Part shown: one piece after another, positions 52,732 through 61,521 of the stretch
Layout of the letters: each line of letters starts with the position of its first letter
How positions within the stretch are numbered: position 1 is the stretch's first letter
DNA from: Methylorubrum extorquens
Lineage (GTDB): Bacteria; Pseudomonadota; Alphaproteobacteria; Rhizobiales; Beijerinckiaceae
NCBI RefSeq assembly: GCF_024169925.1
Contig: NZ_JALJXF010000001.1
Coordinates: 4,222,001 to 4,286,000, forward strand
DNA length: 64,000 nt
Direction of reading: 5' to 3'
Translations under genes and position numbers: made by a program
Notes under the pieces: model-generated
What the model saw: the letters and a program-made list of their open reading frames with translations, nothing else
What the model was told of the DNA's origin: nothing
Database searches by the model: none

Positions 52732-53252
52732 GAACCCGGCTCCGGTCCTCGCTGGGGCCGGCACGCGGGGCGCGCCAGCCTAAGGGTCTTGCGTCTGGGA
52801 GAAAACGCGCGGAAGCCTGGCGCGATCCGTCGAGATGCAGCCAAACGCATCCCCGCCGGCAGGTCAAGCGGGCGGACCGACGATGTCACCGCTGTTCGAC
52901 CCCGCATCCGCCCGACCGGCCCCCACGCCTTCCCGCGTTCCCCGCAGTGCAGCAGAGCCGCCGCCACCATGCAAGGGCCAAGCTGAACGGGTGATGACAT
53001 CCGGGTCCGGACCAGCATCGGGCCGGGGAGCATGATCGTCGCGGGCATCGGCATCGGAGCGGCGGCGCTTCCTCGCTTGTTCTGACGTCCGTTCACAGCG
53101 GCCCTTCGTTCGGCGACCACGGCGCGGAAGGGTCTCGTGAAACGGAACTCCGCGAGGCAGCCAACGGTTCTCCGGCCACGTTCGTCGCAGATCGAAGCGC
53201 ATCCGCGCCGATCCAGCGATCTTGACCCGCCATCTTGCCCGGAGACAACCCC
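52732..53252. other. Divergent intergenic region with an EcfG-like promoter
   Basis: This 521-nt gap separates otsA from the yqj-like operon. It contains the promoter at 53144-53169. An 18-codon hydrophobic frame (53032-53085) follows GGGGAGC but is too short to call. Nothing else was found. Confidence 0.5.
53144..53169 (+). promoter_or_regulatory. EcfG-like promoter of the yqj-like operon
   Basis: GGAAC is followed after 16 nt by CGGTT, one base different from the GGAAC-N16/17-CGTT consensus. It lies about 85 nt before the first gene. Confidence 0.4.
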
Positions 53253-53732
53253 ATGACATCGTCCGCGTCACCAGATCCCATCGGCGGTCCCAAGCCAGCC
53301 GATACCAAGGCCGACCTGGAGGATCTGCGCCACGACGTGGAAGACACCGCGAATCTCGCGGCCGAGCGCGGCAAAGGGCTCGCCGCGGCCGCACGCCAGC
53401 AGGCGCTCTCCTACGTCGACGACCGCAAGGGCGAGGCGGCCCGCTCGGTCTCGGACCTCGCCAAGTCCCTGCGCGATTCAGGCAAGACCTTCGACGACCG
53501 TCCCAACATCCGCGCCTTCTTCGACAGTGCGGCGGAGGGGCTCGACGACTTCGCCGGCTCGATCGAGCGGCGCAGCCTCGACGACTTCTACCGTCAGGCG
53601 GAAACCTACGCCCGTCGCTCCCCGGTGACGGTGGCGGTAGGCGCGTTCGCGGCGGGCTTCCTGCTGTCGCGCTTCGTCAAGGCGTCGGGCAGCGCCGAGA
53701 CGGATCCCGTCTACGACGACTACCGGGCCTGA
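53253..53732 (+). CDS. DUF883/YqjD-like membrane-anchored stress protein
   Basis: This 159-aa protein has a long helical, charged N-terminal part (DLEDLRHDVEDTANLAAERGKG) and a C-terminal membrane anchor (SPVTVAVGAFAAGFLLSRF), the layout of the YqjD/ElaB family. In E. coli such proteins are induced in stationary phase and bind ribosomes to the inner membrane. GGAGA precedes ATG 53253. It is the first of four adjacent genes of this kind. Assignment is by layout, not by a strong motif. Confidence 0.65.
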   Translation: MTSSASPDPIGGPKPADTKADLEDLRHDVEDTANLAAERGKGLAAAARQQALSYVDDRKGEAARSVSDLAKSLRDSGKTFDDRPNIRAFFDSAAEGLDDFAGSIERRSLDDFYRQAETYARRSPVTVAVGAFAAGFLLSRFVKASGSAETDPVYDDYRA

Positions 53733-53743
53733 AGGGACGCGCC

Positions 53744-54151
53744 ATGGCAGGCCCCAATCCATCCCCTCCTCCCTCCTCGATCCAAGCCCTCGTCGCCGAC
53801 GCCCTGCGCGAGGCAAGCGAGCTTGCCAGCAAGGAGATCGCACTCTTCCGCACGGAGATGACGAACAACGTCCGCTCCCTGTTCATCGGCCTCGCGATGA
53901 TGGTGCTGGCCGCGGTGTTCGCGGTCACGGCGATGCTGGTGCTCATCGGCGCGCTGGTGAAGTTCGTCGCCACCCTCGTAGGGTCCGAGTGGCTCGCGGC
54001 CCTGCTGGTGGGCGGCGGCATGCTGCTCGTGGCGGTGGTGCTCGGCGTCATCGGCGCCCGGGCGATGTCGCTGTCCAACTTGGCGCCGACCCGGACCTCG
54101 CGGCAGGTCCGGCAGGATGCCCGCGCGCTGACGGAAAGGGTTTCGGGATGA
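53744..54151 (+). CDS. Phage holin family III / YqjE-like membrane protein
   Basis: This 135-aa protein has two membrane helices (LFIGLAMMVLAAVFAVTAMLVLIGAL and LAALLVGGGMLLVAVVLGVIGA) after an amphipathic start (LVADALREASELASKEIALFRTEM). This is the actinobacterial-holin-like/YqjE family (PF07332); it is not a phage gene in this context. It starts 11 nt after the previous stop and its end overlaps the next start (ATGA). Confidence 0.8.
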   Translation: MAGPNPSPPPSSIQALVADALREASELASKEIALFRTEMTNNVRSLFIGLAMMVLAAVFAVTAMLVLIGALVKFVATLVGSEWLAALLVGGGMLLVAVVLGVIGARAMSLSNLAPTRTSRQVRQDARALTERVSG

Positions 54152-54534
54152 GCGAATCGATCTCGGACCTCGAGAAGGACATCGAGCAGAGCCGCGCGCG
54201 GCTCGACGAGACCATCGACCGGATCCAGGGGCGCCTGAACGCGTCGAGCCTCGTCGACGAGATGCTCGGCTCGGCCCGGCAGACGCCCTACAGCGGCTTC
54301 TACGACGATGCCTTGCTGGCGGTGCGGCGCAACCCCCTGCCGGTTCTGCTGATCGCGGCCGGCGTCGGTCTCCTGCTCAACGGCATGCGGACCGTCCGCC
54401 GCCCCTCTCCCTCGCGCGCCGTGGTGCCGGTGGACGCCAAGCACGTCACCGTGACGGGGGCCGACCGCACCTACGACCCCGACGCCCCCGGCGGGCGCCC
54501 CCTCCATGATCTGCCGCCCGAGCGTCAGGTCTGA
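54148..54534 (+). CDS. DUF3618 family membrane protein
   Basis: This 128-aa protein begins SISDLEKDIEQSRARLDETIDRIQGRL, the DUF3618 signature helix. One membrane helix follows (LPVLLIAAGVGLLLNGM), then a polar tail. DUF3618 genes are usually next to YqjE-type holin-like genes, as here. ATG 54148 overlaps the previous stop by four bases, so translation is coupled. Confidence 0.8.
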   Translation: MSESISDLEKDIEQSRARLDETIDRIQGRLNASSLVDEMLGSARQTPYSGFYDDALLAVRRNPLPVLLIAAGVGLLLNGMRTVRRPSPSRAVVPVDAKHVTVTGADRTYDPDAPGGRPLHDLPPERQV

Positions 54535-54597
54535 CCACTCATCTCAGGCCGCGCCGGACATTCCGCGCCGATGGCCGACCAGGAAACGGAGTCCATC

Positions 54598-55398
54598 ATG
54601 AGCCAAGGCCCCACTCACCAAGGCCCGGTCACCACGCCGCCCTCCGGCGCGCCGGTGGAGACCCTGCCCGAAAACATCGCCGCCCGCTCCGGCATGCCGC
54701 GTGAGTCCGGCGTCGATCATAGCCTCCACGACATCGCCGACCGGGCGACCACGCAGGGCCGCGACGCCAATGCCCGCCTCCAGGCCGGCCTTGAGGATAC
54801 GACCGAACAGGCACGGGAAGGCGCGCGCAACCTGCGCGACCAAGCCACGGACCGGGCTTCTGATCTGAAGAACCGCGTCAGCGAGGCCGCCGACTCCACC
54901 CGTGCCCAGGCCGGCGAAACGGTTCGCGCCGCCCGCGAGCGGGCGAGCGAGACCTACGAGGGTGCCCGTTCCTGGGCCGAAGACCGCTACGAGACGCAGC
55001 GCCAGCGCGCGGCCGACCTTGCGGATCGCGGCTATCGCCGCTTGAACGAGGGGCGCACCGCGACCGAGCATTTCGTTTCCGAGAACCCGCTCCTCGTCGG
55101 CGTGGTCGGCCTCGCCGCCGGCCTGCTGCTCGGCGCGCTCCTGCCGCGCACCCGCCAGGAAGACCGGGCGCTCGGCCCCTATGCCGACGACCTGCGCGAC
55201 CAGGGCATCCGCTACGCCCGCGACCTCACCCATCGCGGCCGCGCCTTCGTCGAGACGGCGCTCGACCCCGAGAACATCGACGCGGCGGTCAAGCGCGCGA
55301 GCGCGGAAGGCGGTCAGCAGGGCGGGCCGGCAACGGGCCAAGCGACCGGCTCTCGGCCCGGCTTCAACGAGACCGCACGGCCGGCGCACAGTCTGTAA
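54598..55398 (+). CDS. Late-embryogenesis-like / DUF883-type membrane-anchored protein
   Basis: This 266-aa protein has a long hydrophilic helical part with Ala/Arg/Glu/Asp repeats (residues about 50-145, 11-mer-like, as in LEA proteins), a membrane anchor (NPLLVGVVGLAAGLLLGALLP) and a polar C-terminus. GGAG lies 8 nt before ATG 54598, which decides that start over ATG 54571. It closes the four-gene stress-type operon. Confidence 0.65.
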   Translation: MSQGPTHQGPVTTPPSGAPVETLPENIAARSGMPRESGVDHSLHDIADRATTQGRDANARLQAGLEDTTEQAREGARNLRDQATDRASDLKNRVSEAADSTRAQAGETVRAARERASETYEGARSWAEDRYETQRQRAADLADRGYRRLNEGRTATEHFVSENPLLVGVVGLAAGLLLGALLPRTRQEDRALGPYADDLRDQGIRYARDLTHRGRAFVETALDPENIDAAVKRASAEGGQQGGPATGQATGSRPGFNETARPAHSL

Positions 55399-55416
55399 GG
55401 GACAAGCGCGGGTCTT

Positions 55417-55444
55417 CCCCTCTCCCCGCATGCGGGGAGAGGGC
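55417..55444. repeat. REP-like palindrome, family R1 copy 3
   Basis: The palindrome with half-site CCCTCTCCCCGCA lies between the convergent ends of the LEA-like gene and hisS. It has the same core as the copies at 3098 and 3233, and the flanking GATGCGCTC/CATGCGCTC is also shared with the second copy. Confidence 0.75.
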
Positions 55445-55482
55445 ATGCGCTCATACGGACCGACGGTTGAGGTGGAACTGGC

Positions 55483-56994
55483 TCACCCGAAATGCCGGGC
55501 CAAGGTCTCGCGGACCGCCTCGACCATCTGCTCCACCGGCACCGAGACCTGGGCCGGGCGGGCGGCCTTCCACTCGGCGTTGCTGGCGATGGCTTCCGCC
55601 GCGCGGGCGCCTGCGATCAGATCCTTGATCTGGACCTCGCCGGCCTCGCGCTCGTTCGAGCCCTGGATCACCACCGCCGGGGCGCGGCGGCGATCGGCGT
55701 ATTTCATCTGCGCCTTCATCCCGGCCGCACCCAGGTAGAGTTCGGCCCGGATGTTTTCCGCACGCAGCCGCGCGACCAAGGCTTGATACTCGGCGATGTT
55801 CTCGCGATCGAGCACCAACACCACGACCGGCCCAGGTTTCATCGCGCCCTCGACCAGCGGGCTCTTGGTCAGCCGTAGGGCCGAGAACAGCCGCGAGACG
55901 CCGATGGAGAAGCCTGTCGCCGGCACCGGCTCGCTGCGGAAGCGGCCGACGAGACCGTCATAGCGCCCGCCGCCCGCCACCGAACCGAAGCGGACGGTCT
56001 GGCCGTCCTCGTTGGTGACGGGGAAGGTCAGCTCCGCCTCGTAGACGGGGCCGGTATAGTATTCGAGGCCGCGCACCACGGAGGGGTCGGCCCGCACCCG
56101 GTCGTGGCCGTAGCCCGCCGCCTCGCACAGCCGCATGATCGCGTGGAGTTCGGCGATGCCCTCGCGGCCGGTCTCGGAGGTGCCGACGACCTCCTGCCAG
56201 GAACCGAAGAACTTTTCCCAGAACGCCATCCGGTCGGCGCCCTCGTGCGGGCTCGCCTCGAAGCCGACATAGGCCAGGATGCGCTCGATCGCGTCGTCGC
56301 CCAGCCCGGCGCCCTTGGTGAAGTCGCCGCTCTCGTCCTTGCGGCCGGGGCCGAGCAGCAGGCGCACGCCGTCGGCGCCGAGGCGGTCGAGCTTGTCGAT
56401 GGCGCGCAGCACGGTGAGGCGCTGGCCGGCCTTGTCCGGGCCGGCGAGGCCGATGGCCTCCATCACGCCGTCGAGCACCTTGCGGTTGTTGACCTTGACC
56501 ACGTACTGGCCCGCGAGCCCGAGCCGCTCCAGCGTGTCGGCCATCAGCATGCAGGTCTCGGCATCCGCCGCGACGGAGCCCGCCCCGACGATGTCGGCAT
56601 CGAATTGCATGAACTGGCGGAAGCGGCCCGGCCCCGGCTTCTCGTTGCGGAAGACGTAGCCCGCCCGGTAGCTGCGATAGGGCTTGGGGATCGCGTCGAA
56701 GTTCTCGGCGACGTGGCGAGCGAGCGGCGCCGTGAGATCGTAGCGCAGCGAGAGCCACTGCTCGTCGTCGTCCTGGAACGAGAACACGCCCTCGTTCGGC
56801 CGGTCGAGATCCGGCAGGAACTTGCCGAGCGACTCGGTGTACTCGACGAAGGGGGTCTCCAGCGCCTCGAAGCCGTACAGCTCGAAGGTCTGCCGGATCG
56901 TGTCGAGCATCCGCCCCTGGGCCAGGATGTCGGCCTCGGTGCGGTCGGGGAAGCCACGCGGCAGGCGGGGTTTCAGGGTGTCGGCCTTGGCCAT
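55483..56994 (-). CDS. hisS: Histidyl-tRNA synthetase
   Basis: This is a 503-aa class II synthetase that charges tRNA-His. Motif 2 is seen in [21 protein letters not shown], the histidine-binding loops in [19 protein letters not shown], and motif 3 in [14 protein letters not shown]. The C-terminal anticodon-binding domain ([22 protein letters not shown]) is present. It is longer than E. coli HisS through extra segments, as is usual in Rhizobiales. The start is ATG 56994. Confidence 0.95.
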   Translation of the reverse strand: MAKADTLKPRLPRGFPDRTEADILAQGRMLDTIRQTFELYGFEALETPFVEYTESLGKFLPDLDRPNEGVFSFQDDDEQWLSLRYDLTAPLARHVAENFDAIPKPYRSYRAGYVFRNEKPGPGRFRQFMQFDADIVGAGSVAADAETCMLMADTLERLGLAGQYVVKVNNRKVLDGVMEAIGLAGPDKAGQRLTVLRAIDKLDRLGADGVRLLLGPGRKDESGDFTKGAGLGDDAIERILAYVGFEASPHEGADRMAFWEKFFGSWQEVVGTSETGREGIAELHAIMRLCEAAGYGHDRVRADPSVVRGLEYYTGPVYEAELTFPVTNEDGQTVRFGSVAGGGRYDGLVGRFRSEPVPATGFSIGVSRLFSALRLTKSPLVEGAMKPGPVVVLVLDRENIAEYQALVARLRAENIRAELYLGAAGMKAQMKYADRRRAPAVVIQGSNEREAGEVQIKDLIAGARAAEAIASNAEWKAARPAQVSVPVEQMVEAVRETLARHFG

Positions 56995-57075
56995 GTCGTC
57001 GCCGATCAGAGCGGTTCTTTGAAGGGAAGCCCGGCTCTATCGCAGGCGGCCGTGAGGCGGCAACCCGAGGGCATC

Positions 57076-57447
57076 TCAGAACAGGCGGCTGCCATCCGGC
57101 ACCGGCTTGTCGGGGGCGAACAGCACGACGGCGCCGGCCGCGTCGGCAAAGCCGAGCGTCAGAACCTCCGATAGGAATTTTCCGATCTGGCGCGGCGGGA
57201 AATTCACCACCGCCGCGACCTGCCGGCCGACCAGGGCGTCGGGCGTGTAATGCTCGGTGATCTGCGCGCTGGAGCGTTTGGCCCCGATCACCGGCCCAAA
57301 ATCGATGACGAGCTTGATCGCGGGTTTGCGCGCTTCGGGGAAAGGCTCGGCCGAGATGATCGTGCCCACGCGGATATCGACGGCGAGGAAGGCGTCGAAC
57401 CCGATCTTTTCGGATTCCGGGGCGGTGGGATCGTGGCTAACGTGCAT
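57076..57447 (-). CDS. CsaA-like tRNA-binding domain protein
   Basis: This is a 123-aa stand-alone tRNA-binding (OB-fold) domain. Motifs are FLAVDIRVGTIISAEPFPEARKPAIKLVIDFG, SSAQITEHYTPDALVGRQVAAVVNFPPRQIGKFLSEVLTLGF and a short C-terminus, as in CsaA. CsaA proteins have been linked to protein export and tRNA quality functions. ATG 57447 is the first sensible start. It lies upstream of hisS on the same strand with an 81-nt gap. Confidence 0.88.
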   Translation of the reverse strand: MHVSHDPTAPESEKIGFDAFLAVDIRVGTIISAEPFPEARKPAIKLVIDFGPVIGAKRSSAQITEHYTPDALVGRQVAAVVNFPPRQIGKFLSEVLTLGFADAAGAVVLFAPDKPVPDGSRLF

Positions 57448-57524
57448 GGCCGAGGCTTGACTTGGCGGGATGAGAGCAGAGCCTTCTACGAAAGCCGACC
57501 GCGTCCTCCAATCCGCATTCTCCC

Positions 57525-57649
57525 CCTGAGGTGCCGGAGCGAAGCGGAAACCTCGAAGGATCTTCCAGAGATCGCGCGGGATCGGGAGGATCCAGAGCAT
57601 CGTTCTGGATCCGACATCGAGGACGATGCTCTCGCGCGGGCACCTCAGG
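57525..57649. repeat. Composite inverted-repeat element, family R4 copy 2
   Basis: An 11-bp inverted repeat, CCTGAGGTGCC at 57525 and its complement at 57639, encloses 125 nt. Inside lies a hairpin AGAGCATCGT...ACGATGCTCT (57594-57632) whose arms and loop (CTGGATCCGACA) match the terminator at 47181. It looks like a small non-autonomous palindromic element. Confidence 0.6.
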
Positions 57650-57688
57650 ATGAGGGGGAGTGGATCGGATCCTCCACCAAAACGAACG

Positions 57689-58207
57689 TTAGAGCGTCAG
57701 GCGATAGGCTAGCAGCGCGGCGAGGCTGAGGACGGCCAGCGGGATCTGTGCCGGCCGCAGGCGCTCGAAGAACAGGGGCGCCTCGCCCCGGCGCGCGGCG
57801 ATGGGATCGAGGATCGTGATCTCGGTGAAGCCGGCGATCAGCAGCCCGAGCGCGATGGCGGGCTTGCCGAGCGCAAAGGCGATGAGGGCGCCGTAGCCCA
57901 GCAGGAACAGGCTCAGCATCGTGGCGATCTGCGCCAGCGTCGCCCCGCCCTCGGTGCGGAAACTGACGCCGTGACGCACGCCGGAGAGGAACAGCAGGAT
58001 CGCGCACCCCCACAGGAGTGTCAGGGTGAAAACCGCCTCGGCCACCGGCCCGCGCAGGATTCAGACCAGCACCGCCCCGGCGACGAAGGGCAGCATCGGC
58101 CCGTAGCCGAATACGACGCTGAGCCAGGGCACCGCGCGGGGCTCGTGCGCATGGATCATCCGGCCGGTCTCGTCGCCCTGGGATCGGGCCGTCGGAATTT
58201 GAGCCAT
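57689..58207 (-). pseudogene. DUF3429 membrane protein gene interrupted by an in-frame TGA
   Basis: One frame runs from ATG 58207 to the stop at 57689 (173 codons) with a single TGA at codon 49 (58061-58063). The first part reads MAQIPTARSQGDETG and ends with a hydrophobic stretch VVFGYGPMLPFVAGAVLV; the second resumes ILRGPVAEAVFTLTLLWG, then LFLSGVRHGVSF, the DUF3429 core. A TGG-to-TGA change would restore one four-helix protein of normal family length. A GTG at 58045 could restart translation of the C-terminal 118 aa. A sequencing error is possible. Confidence 0.75.
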
Positions 58208-58351
58208 GCACGCCTCGCGGCCGAAGGAAAAGGCTTCGCCGAGCGCCCGGTTGCCGTCCGCTCGCTCTCCGGACGCGGCCGTGCGGTGGGCGCTCCGTGG
58301 AGAGGCCGAAACGCACCATGAACCGCTGGGGAGTCGGCCTGTTCCGGCCGA

Positions 58352-59605
58352 TCAGGCCGGCTTCTCCGCGGAGCGCGCGGCGTACCGGCGCTCCTCGCGC
58401 CGGGTGCGGCGGCGCTGGGAGCGGCTGTCCTCGGTGGTGGCGGCAAGCCACCAGACCAGGGCAAGCGCCCCGAGGCCCGCTGCGCCGAGCGCCAGGAAGG
58501 ATCCGCTCCAGCCGAACCAGCCCTGGGCGAGACCGCCGTACCATGCCGAGAGCGCGCCGCCCGCGCCCTGCACGGCGTTGACCGTGCCGAGCGCCGTCTG
58601 GGTTCGGCCCGAACCCCAGGTGAGGTCGGCCACCACCACCGGCACCGCCACGCCGATGATGCCCGAGGCCACGCCGTCGAGGATCTCGGCGGTGATGAGC
58701 CAGTAAGGGTCGTCGATGAAGGCCGAGAGCGCCGCCCGGATTGGCAGGACGAAGCAGGCGGCGATGAGGAGCTGGCGCCGGCCGCGCCGGTCGGCAAGCG
58801 AGCCGGCGGCGAGCGCCACCGGCACCATCACGAGCTGGGCCACCATGACGTATCGGGCGGTCCAGGCGGTGGGGTTGTCCGCCGTGTGGACGAGCTTCTG
58901 CCCCAGCAGGGTCAGCATGCCGCCATTGCCGAGTTGGAACAGGGCGAGCGCCACCGCGAGCACGAGCAGCCGCTTGTTGGTGAAGACGTCGAGGTAGGAG
59001 GAGCGGGCGGGCTCCGTCTCGTCCTCCTCCGTCCAGCCGGCCGCCCGGCGCCGGCTGAAGGTGCCGGCCGGCATCGCCCACGCGGCGGCGATGGCGGCGG
59101 CGGCCATGGCCCCCAAGACCCAGAAGGCGATCTCGGGCCCGAAATGGGCGGTGCCGAGGGTGATGAGCCCGGCCGCGATCAGGATGCCGACATGGTTGAA
59201 GGCCTGGTTGCGCCCCTGCTGGCGCGGGAACGCCTCCTTGCCGACGACGCCCAGCGTCAGCGCCGTGACCGCGAGCAGCAGCAACGTGCCGCCGGCCGCA
59301 GCCAGAAACTGTGCTGCCAGCACCGGCACGAAGGAATGGGCCGGCATCAGCAGCAGCGTGCCGGCGAGGATCGCGACGCAGGAGACCACGATGAGCAGGC
59401 GCGGGCGCCCAAGCCGGTCGACCAGCGCGCCGAAGGGGCCGCTGAGCAACAGCGTGCCCACCCCCACCAGCGTGGTGACGAGCCCGACCTGCGACGGGCT
59501 CCACTGCCGCATCTGCGCAAGCCACGTGCCGAGGAACGGCCCGAGCCCGCCCTGGATGTCGCCGATGAAGACGTTGATCAGGGCAAGGTGGGTGGTGGGC
59601 GCCAT
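58352..59605 (-). CDS. MFS transporter
   Basis: This 417-aa major facilitator protein has twelve predicted helices. The loop 2-3 motif is GPFGALVDRLGRPRLL and the matching loop 8-9 motif is GSLADRRGRRQLL. A central cytoplasmic loop (SRRRAAGWTEEDETEP) splits the halves. It ends in an Arg-rich cytoplasmic tail. The type resembles drug or small-molecule exporters; the substrate is unknown. ATG 59605 starts MAPTTHLALINVFIGDIQGG. Confidence 0.87.
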   Translation of the reverse strand: MAPTTHLALINVFIGDIQGGLGPFLGTWLAQMRQWSPSQVGLVTTLVGVGTLLLSGPFGALVDRLGRPRLLIVVSCVAILAGTLLLMPAHSFVPVLAAQFLAAAGGTLLLLAVTALTLGVVGKEAFPRQQGRNQAFNHVGILIAAGLITLGTAHFGPEIAFWVLGAMAAAAIAAAWAMPAGTFSRRRAAGWTEEDETEPARSSYLDVFTNKRLLVLAVALALFQLGNGGMLTLLGQKLVHTADNPTAWTARYVMVAQLVMVPVALAAGSLADRRGRRQLLIAACFVLPIRAALSAFIDDPYWLITAEILDGVASGIIGVAVPVVVADLTWGSGRTQTALGTVNAVQGAGGALSAWYGGLAQGWFGWSGSFLALGAAGLGALALVWWLAATTEDSRSQRRRTRREERRYAARSAEKPA

Positions 59606-59736
59606 GCTGTCCTTGGGGGCGGGCCGGGGGCGGCGGCCGTAGCGTACCGCCGCCCTCAGGGCAACGCTCGCCATCGCCGCCGGGCTCGGCCCCGGCGGCG
59701 CGACCCGGATGCGCAGGCCCGGACTATGAGGCCCGG

Positions 59737-60339
59737 CTACCGTGGCGCGAGCCAGCGCTGGAAGCCGTCGGCGTAATCGTTGGCGGCCCGGTCGAACTGG
59801 TCATCGGCCCCGGCCGAGACCATGACGGCATCCACCAAAGCGACCGCGCCCTGGCCGGCGGGTCGGGTGCCGATCGCGCCCCGGTACGTCGTCAGCAGCG
59901 CGCCCGAGCGCGCGTCGACCACGGCGATGTCGGCCTGCACGCTCGGATGGCCGCCGATGAGCACCCGCTGCGCGGCGGAGGGGATATCGACCCGGTTGAT
60001 CGTGGCGACGAGCCGCACCGGCCGGGAGCCCTCAGGCCGGGCCGCGGTCACGCGCTCCAGGGCGCGCTTGAGGCGGCTCGCGGCGAGATCGCGCAGATGG
60101 GCACGGGCGGCCGGCGTCGCGGTGAGAGCCGGATCGGTCTGCGAGAGGCCGCGGGCGCGCAGGTAATCGTCTTCGGCAGCGCTCCAACGGATCGCGGCCT
60201 CGGGCGGGACGCGAACCTCAAGACTGGTAAAGCGCAGGTTGGCCGTCTCCTGCGGCGAGAGCGTATTGGGCGCAACGGTGGTGCAAGCGGACAGGCCGAG
60301 CGCCAGGAGAAGCGCGGCAAAGGTCGGACGGCGGAACAT
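59737..60339 (-). CDS. Hypothetical lipoprotein
   Basis: This 200-aa protein has a lipoprotein signal with lipobox LSAC (residues 16-19, LALGLSACTT). The mature part has RFTSLEVRVPPEAAIRWSAAEDDYL and later VRLVATINRVDIPSAAQRVLIGG, which resembles periplasmic lipoproteins of Rhizobiales annotated only as hypothetical. It is likely anchored in the outer membrane. It lies just downstream of secB on the same strand, beyond that gene's terminator. Confidence 0.7.
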   Translation of the reverse strand: MFRRPTFAALLLALGLSACTTVAPNTLSPQETANLRFTSLEVRVPPEAAIRWSAAEDDYLRARGLSQTDPALTATPAARAHLRDLAASRLKRALERVTAARPEGSRPVRLVATINRVDIPSAAQRVLIGGHPSVQADIAVVDARSGALLTTYRGAIGTRPAGQGAVALVDAVMVSAGADDQFDRAANDYADGFQRWLAPR

Positions 60340-60455
60340 CGGGAAGGCTCGGGTCGGCAGCCAAAATCGGCTGCGACCGGCGCGCTAACACAGCTGTTGC
60401 GCGAGCTCTGCGGCCAGAGAGCCACAAGACACCGCAAATCAAACAAATGATGCAA

Positions 60456-60490
60456 AACAAAACCCCAGGGCCGTCAGCCCTGGGGTTTTG
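60456..60490 (-). terminator. Intrinsic terminator of secB
   Basis: A perfect 14-bp stem (CAAAACCCCAGGGC and its complement) with a five-base loop is followed on the minus strand by TTTTGC. It lies about 40 nt after the secB stop. Confidence 0.85.
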
Positions 60491-60530
60491 CTCAGAGAAT
60501 TCGAGAGGAAGGTCTACGCGAAGCCTCGCC

Positions 60531-61037
60531 TCAGGAGGCGAGCGGCGCGCCCGGCTGGCCGCCCTGGGCCTGCGCTTCCATCATCTTCTGCTGATAGAGG
60601 CCGACGAAATCGATCGGGTCGATGTAGAGCGGCGGGAAGCCGCCGTTGCGCACGGCCTCGGCGACGATCTGGCGCGCGAACGGGAACAGCAGGCGCGGGC
60701 ACTCGATCATCACCGCCGGGTGGATCTGCTCCTGCGGGATGTTGCGCATGCGGAAGATGCCGGCGTACTTCAGCTCGAAGGCGAACAGCACCTCGTTCTG
60801 GATCTTGGCATCGCCCTCGAGCGTCAGCTCGACTTCGAAGTCGGCGTCGGCGATCTGCTGGGCGTTGACGTTGACCTGGATGTTGATCTGGGGTCCGCCC
60901 TCCTGCGGCTGCAGGGAGCGCGGCGCGTTCGGGTTCTCGAAGGAGAGATCCTTGGCGTATTGCGCCAGCGCGTTGATCGCGGGCGCGAGATCCTGGCCCT
61001 GCGCGCCGTTGCCGTTCGGTGCCGCGGTATCGGCCAT
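60531..61037 (-). CDS. secB: Protein-export chaperone SecB
   Basis: This is a 168-aa tetrameric cytosolic chaperone that keeps precursors unfolded and hands them to SecA. Family signatures: [75 protein letters not shown]. The N- and C-terminal low-complexity tails are typical of Alphaproteobacteria. AAGGAG precedes ATG 61037. It diverges from tim44. Confidence 0.96.
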   Translation of the reverse strand: MADTAAPNGNGAQGQDLAPAINALAQYAKDLSFENPNAPRSLQPQEGGPQINIQVNVNAQQIADADFEVELTLEGDAKIQNEVLFAFELKYAGIFRMRNIPQEQIHPAVMIECPRLLFPFARQIVAEAVRNGGFPPLYIDPIDFVGLYQQKMMEAQAQGGQPGAPLAS

Positions 61038-61521
61038 GGCGTCTCTCCTTCTTGCGTCGTCTTCGGCGCGCACGTGTCCCGGCCAAAGAGCGCCCCTTCG
61101 GCGCGGGCTGCGGCTACCATGCCCGTATGCGGCGAACAAGCCGAACCGATGCGACCGCCTCGGCCCGGACCGGGCTTCGAACCCCGGTTCAGCGGCGCGC
61201 GTGAATGGGACGCGGCGGCTCGTCTGATTCGTTTCCCTGGAATACCTCGCAGGTCCGCCCATATCACGGTAAGGTCACGGACTTCGAACAGTCGGAGACA
61301 TTCAGACCCAAGCGCCTACCAAGGTCTCCGTTCCCGGGTCGATCCCCGCGCCGCCCTCGGCTAAGAGCCGGTCTCGCGAACCCTTCTCCGGCTCCGGTCG
61401 GGAACCTCGCGGAACCATCTCCCGGAGCGCGGCGGGCGGGATCAGGGGGCGGACCTTTCCCGTCCGGGCGGCCTTACGGGCGCCGGACTCACGTGTGCGA
61501 CGGTCACGATTCGGATCGGTG
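61038..61521. other. Divergent intergenic region between secB and tim44
   Basis: This 484-nt region holds the promoters of both operons. A T-arm-like stretch near 61163-61192 does not extend to a tRNA. No gene or repeat was found. A fxsA gene, sometimes seen here in related genomes, is absent. Confidence 0.4.

Noticed and set aside
53032..53085. 17-residue hydrophobic peptide frame behind GGGGAGC
   Set aside because: Too short to separate from chance; no conservation can be judged from one sequence.
53744..54151. Holin-like gene as sign of a prophage
   Set aside because: The gene belongs to the YqjE-type family and sits with DUF883/DUF3618 genes. No phage gene is near.
58061..58063. TGA in the DUF3429 gene as a selenocysteine codon
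   Set aside because: No SECIS-like hairpin follows closely, the family has no known selenoprotein, and Trp is the simplest original residue.
61163..61192. T-arm-like sequence with GTTCGAA near 61171-61190
   Set aside because: No acceptor, D or anticodon stem can be built around it on either strand, so it is not a tRNA.
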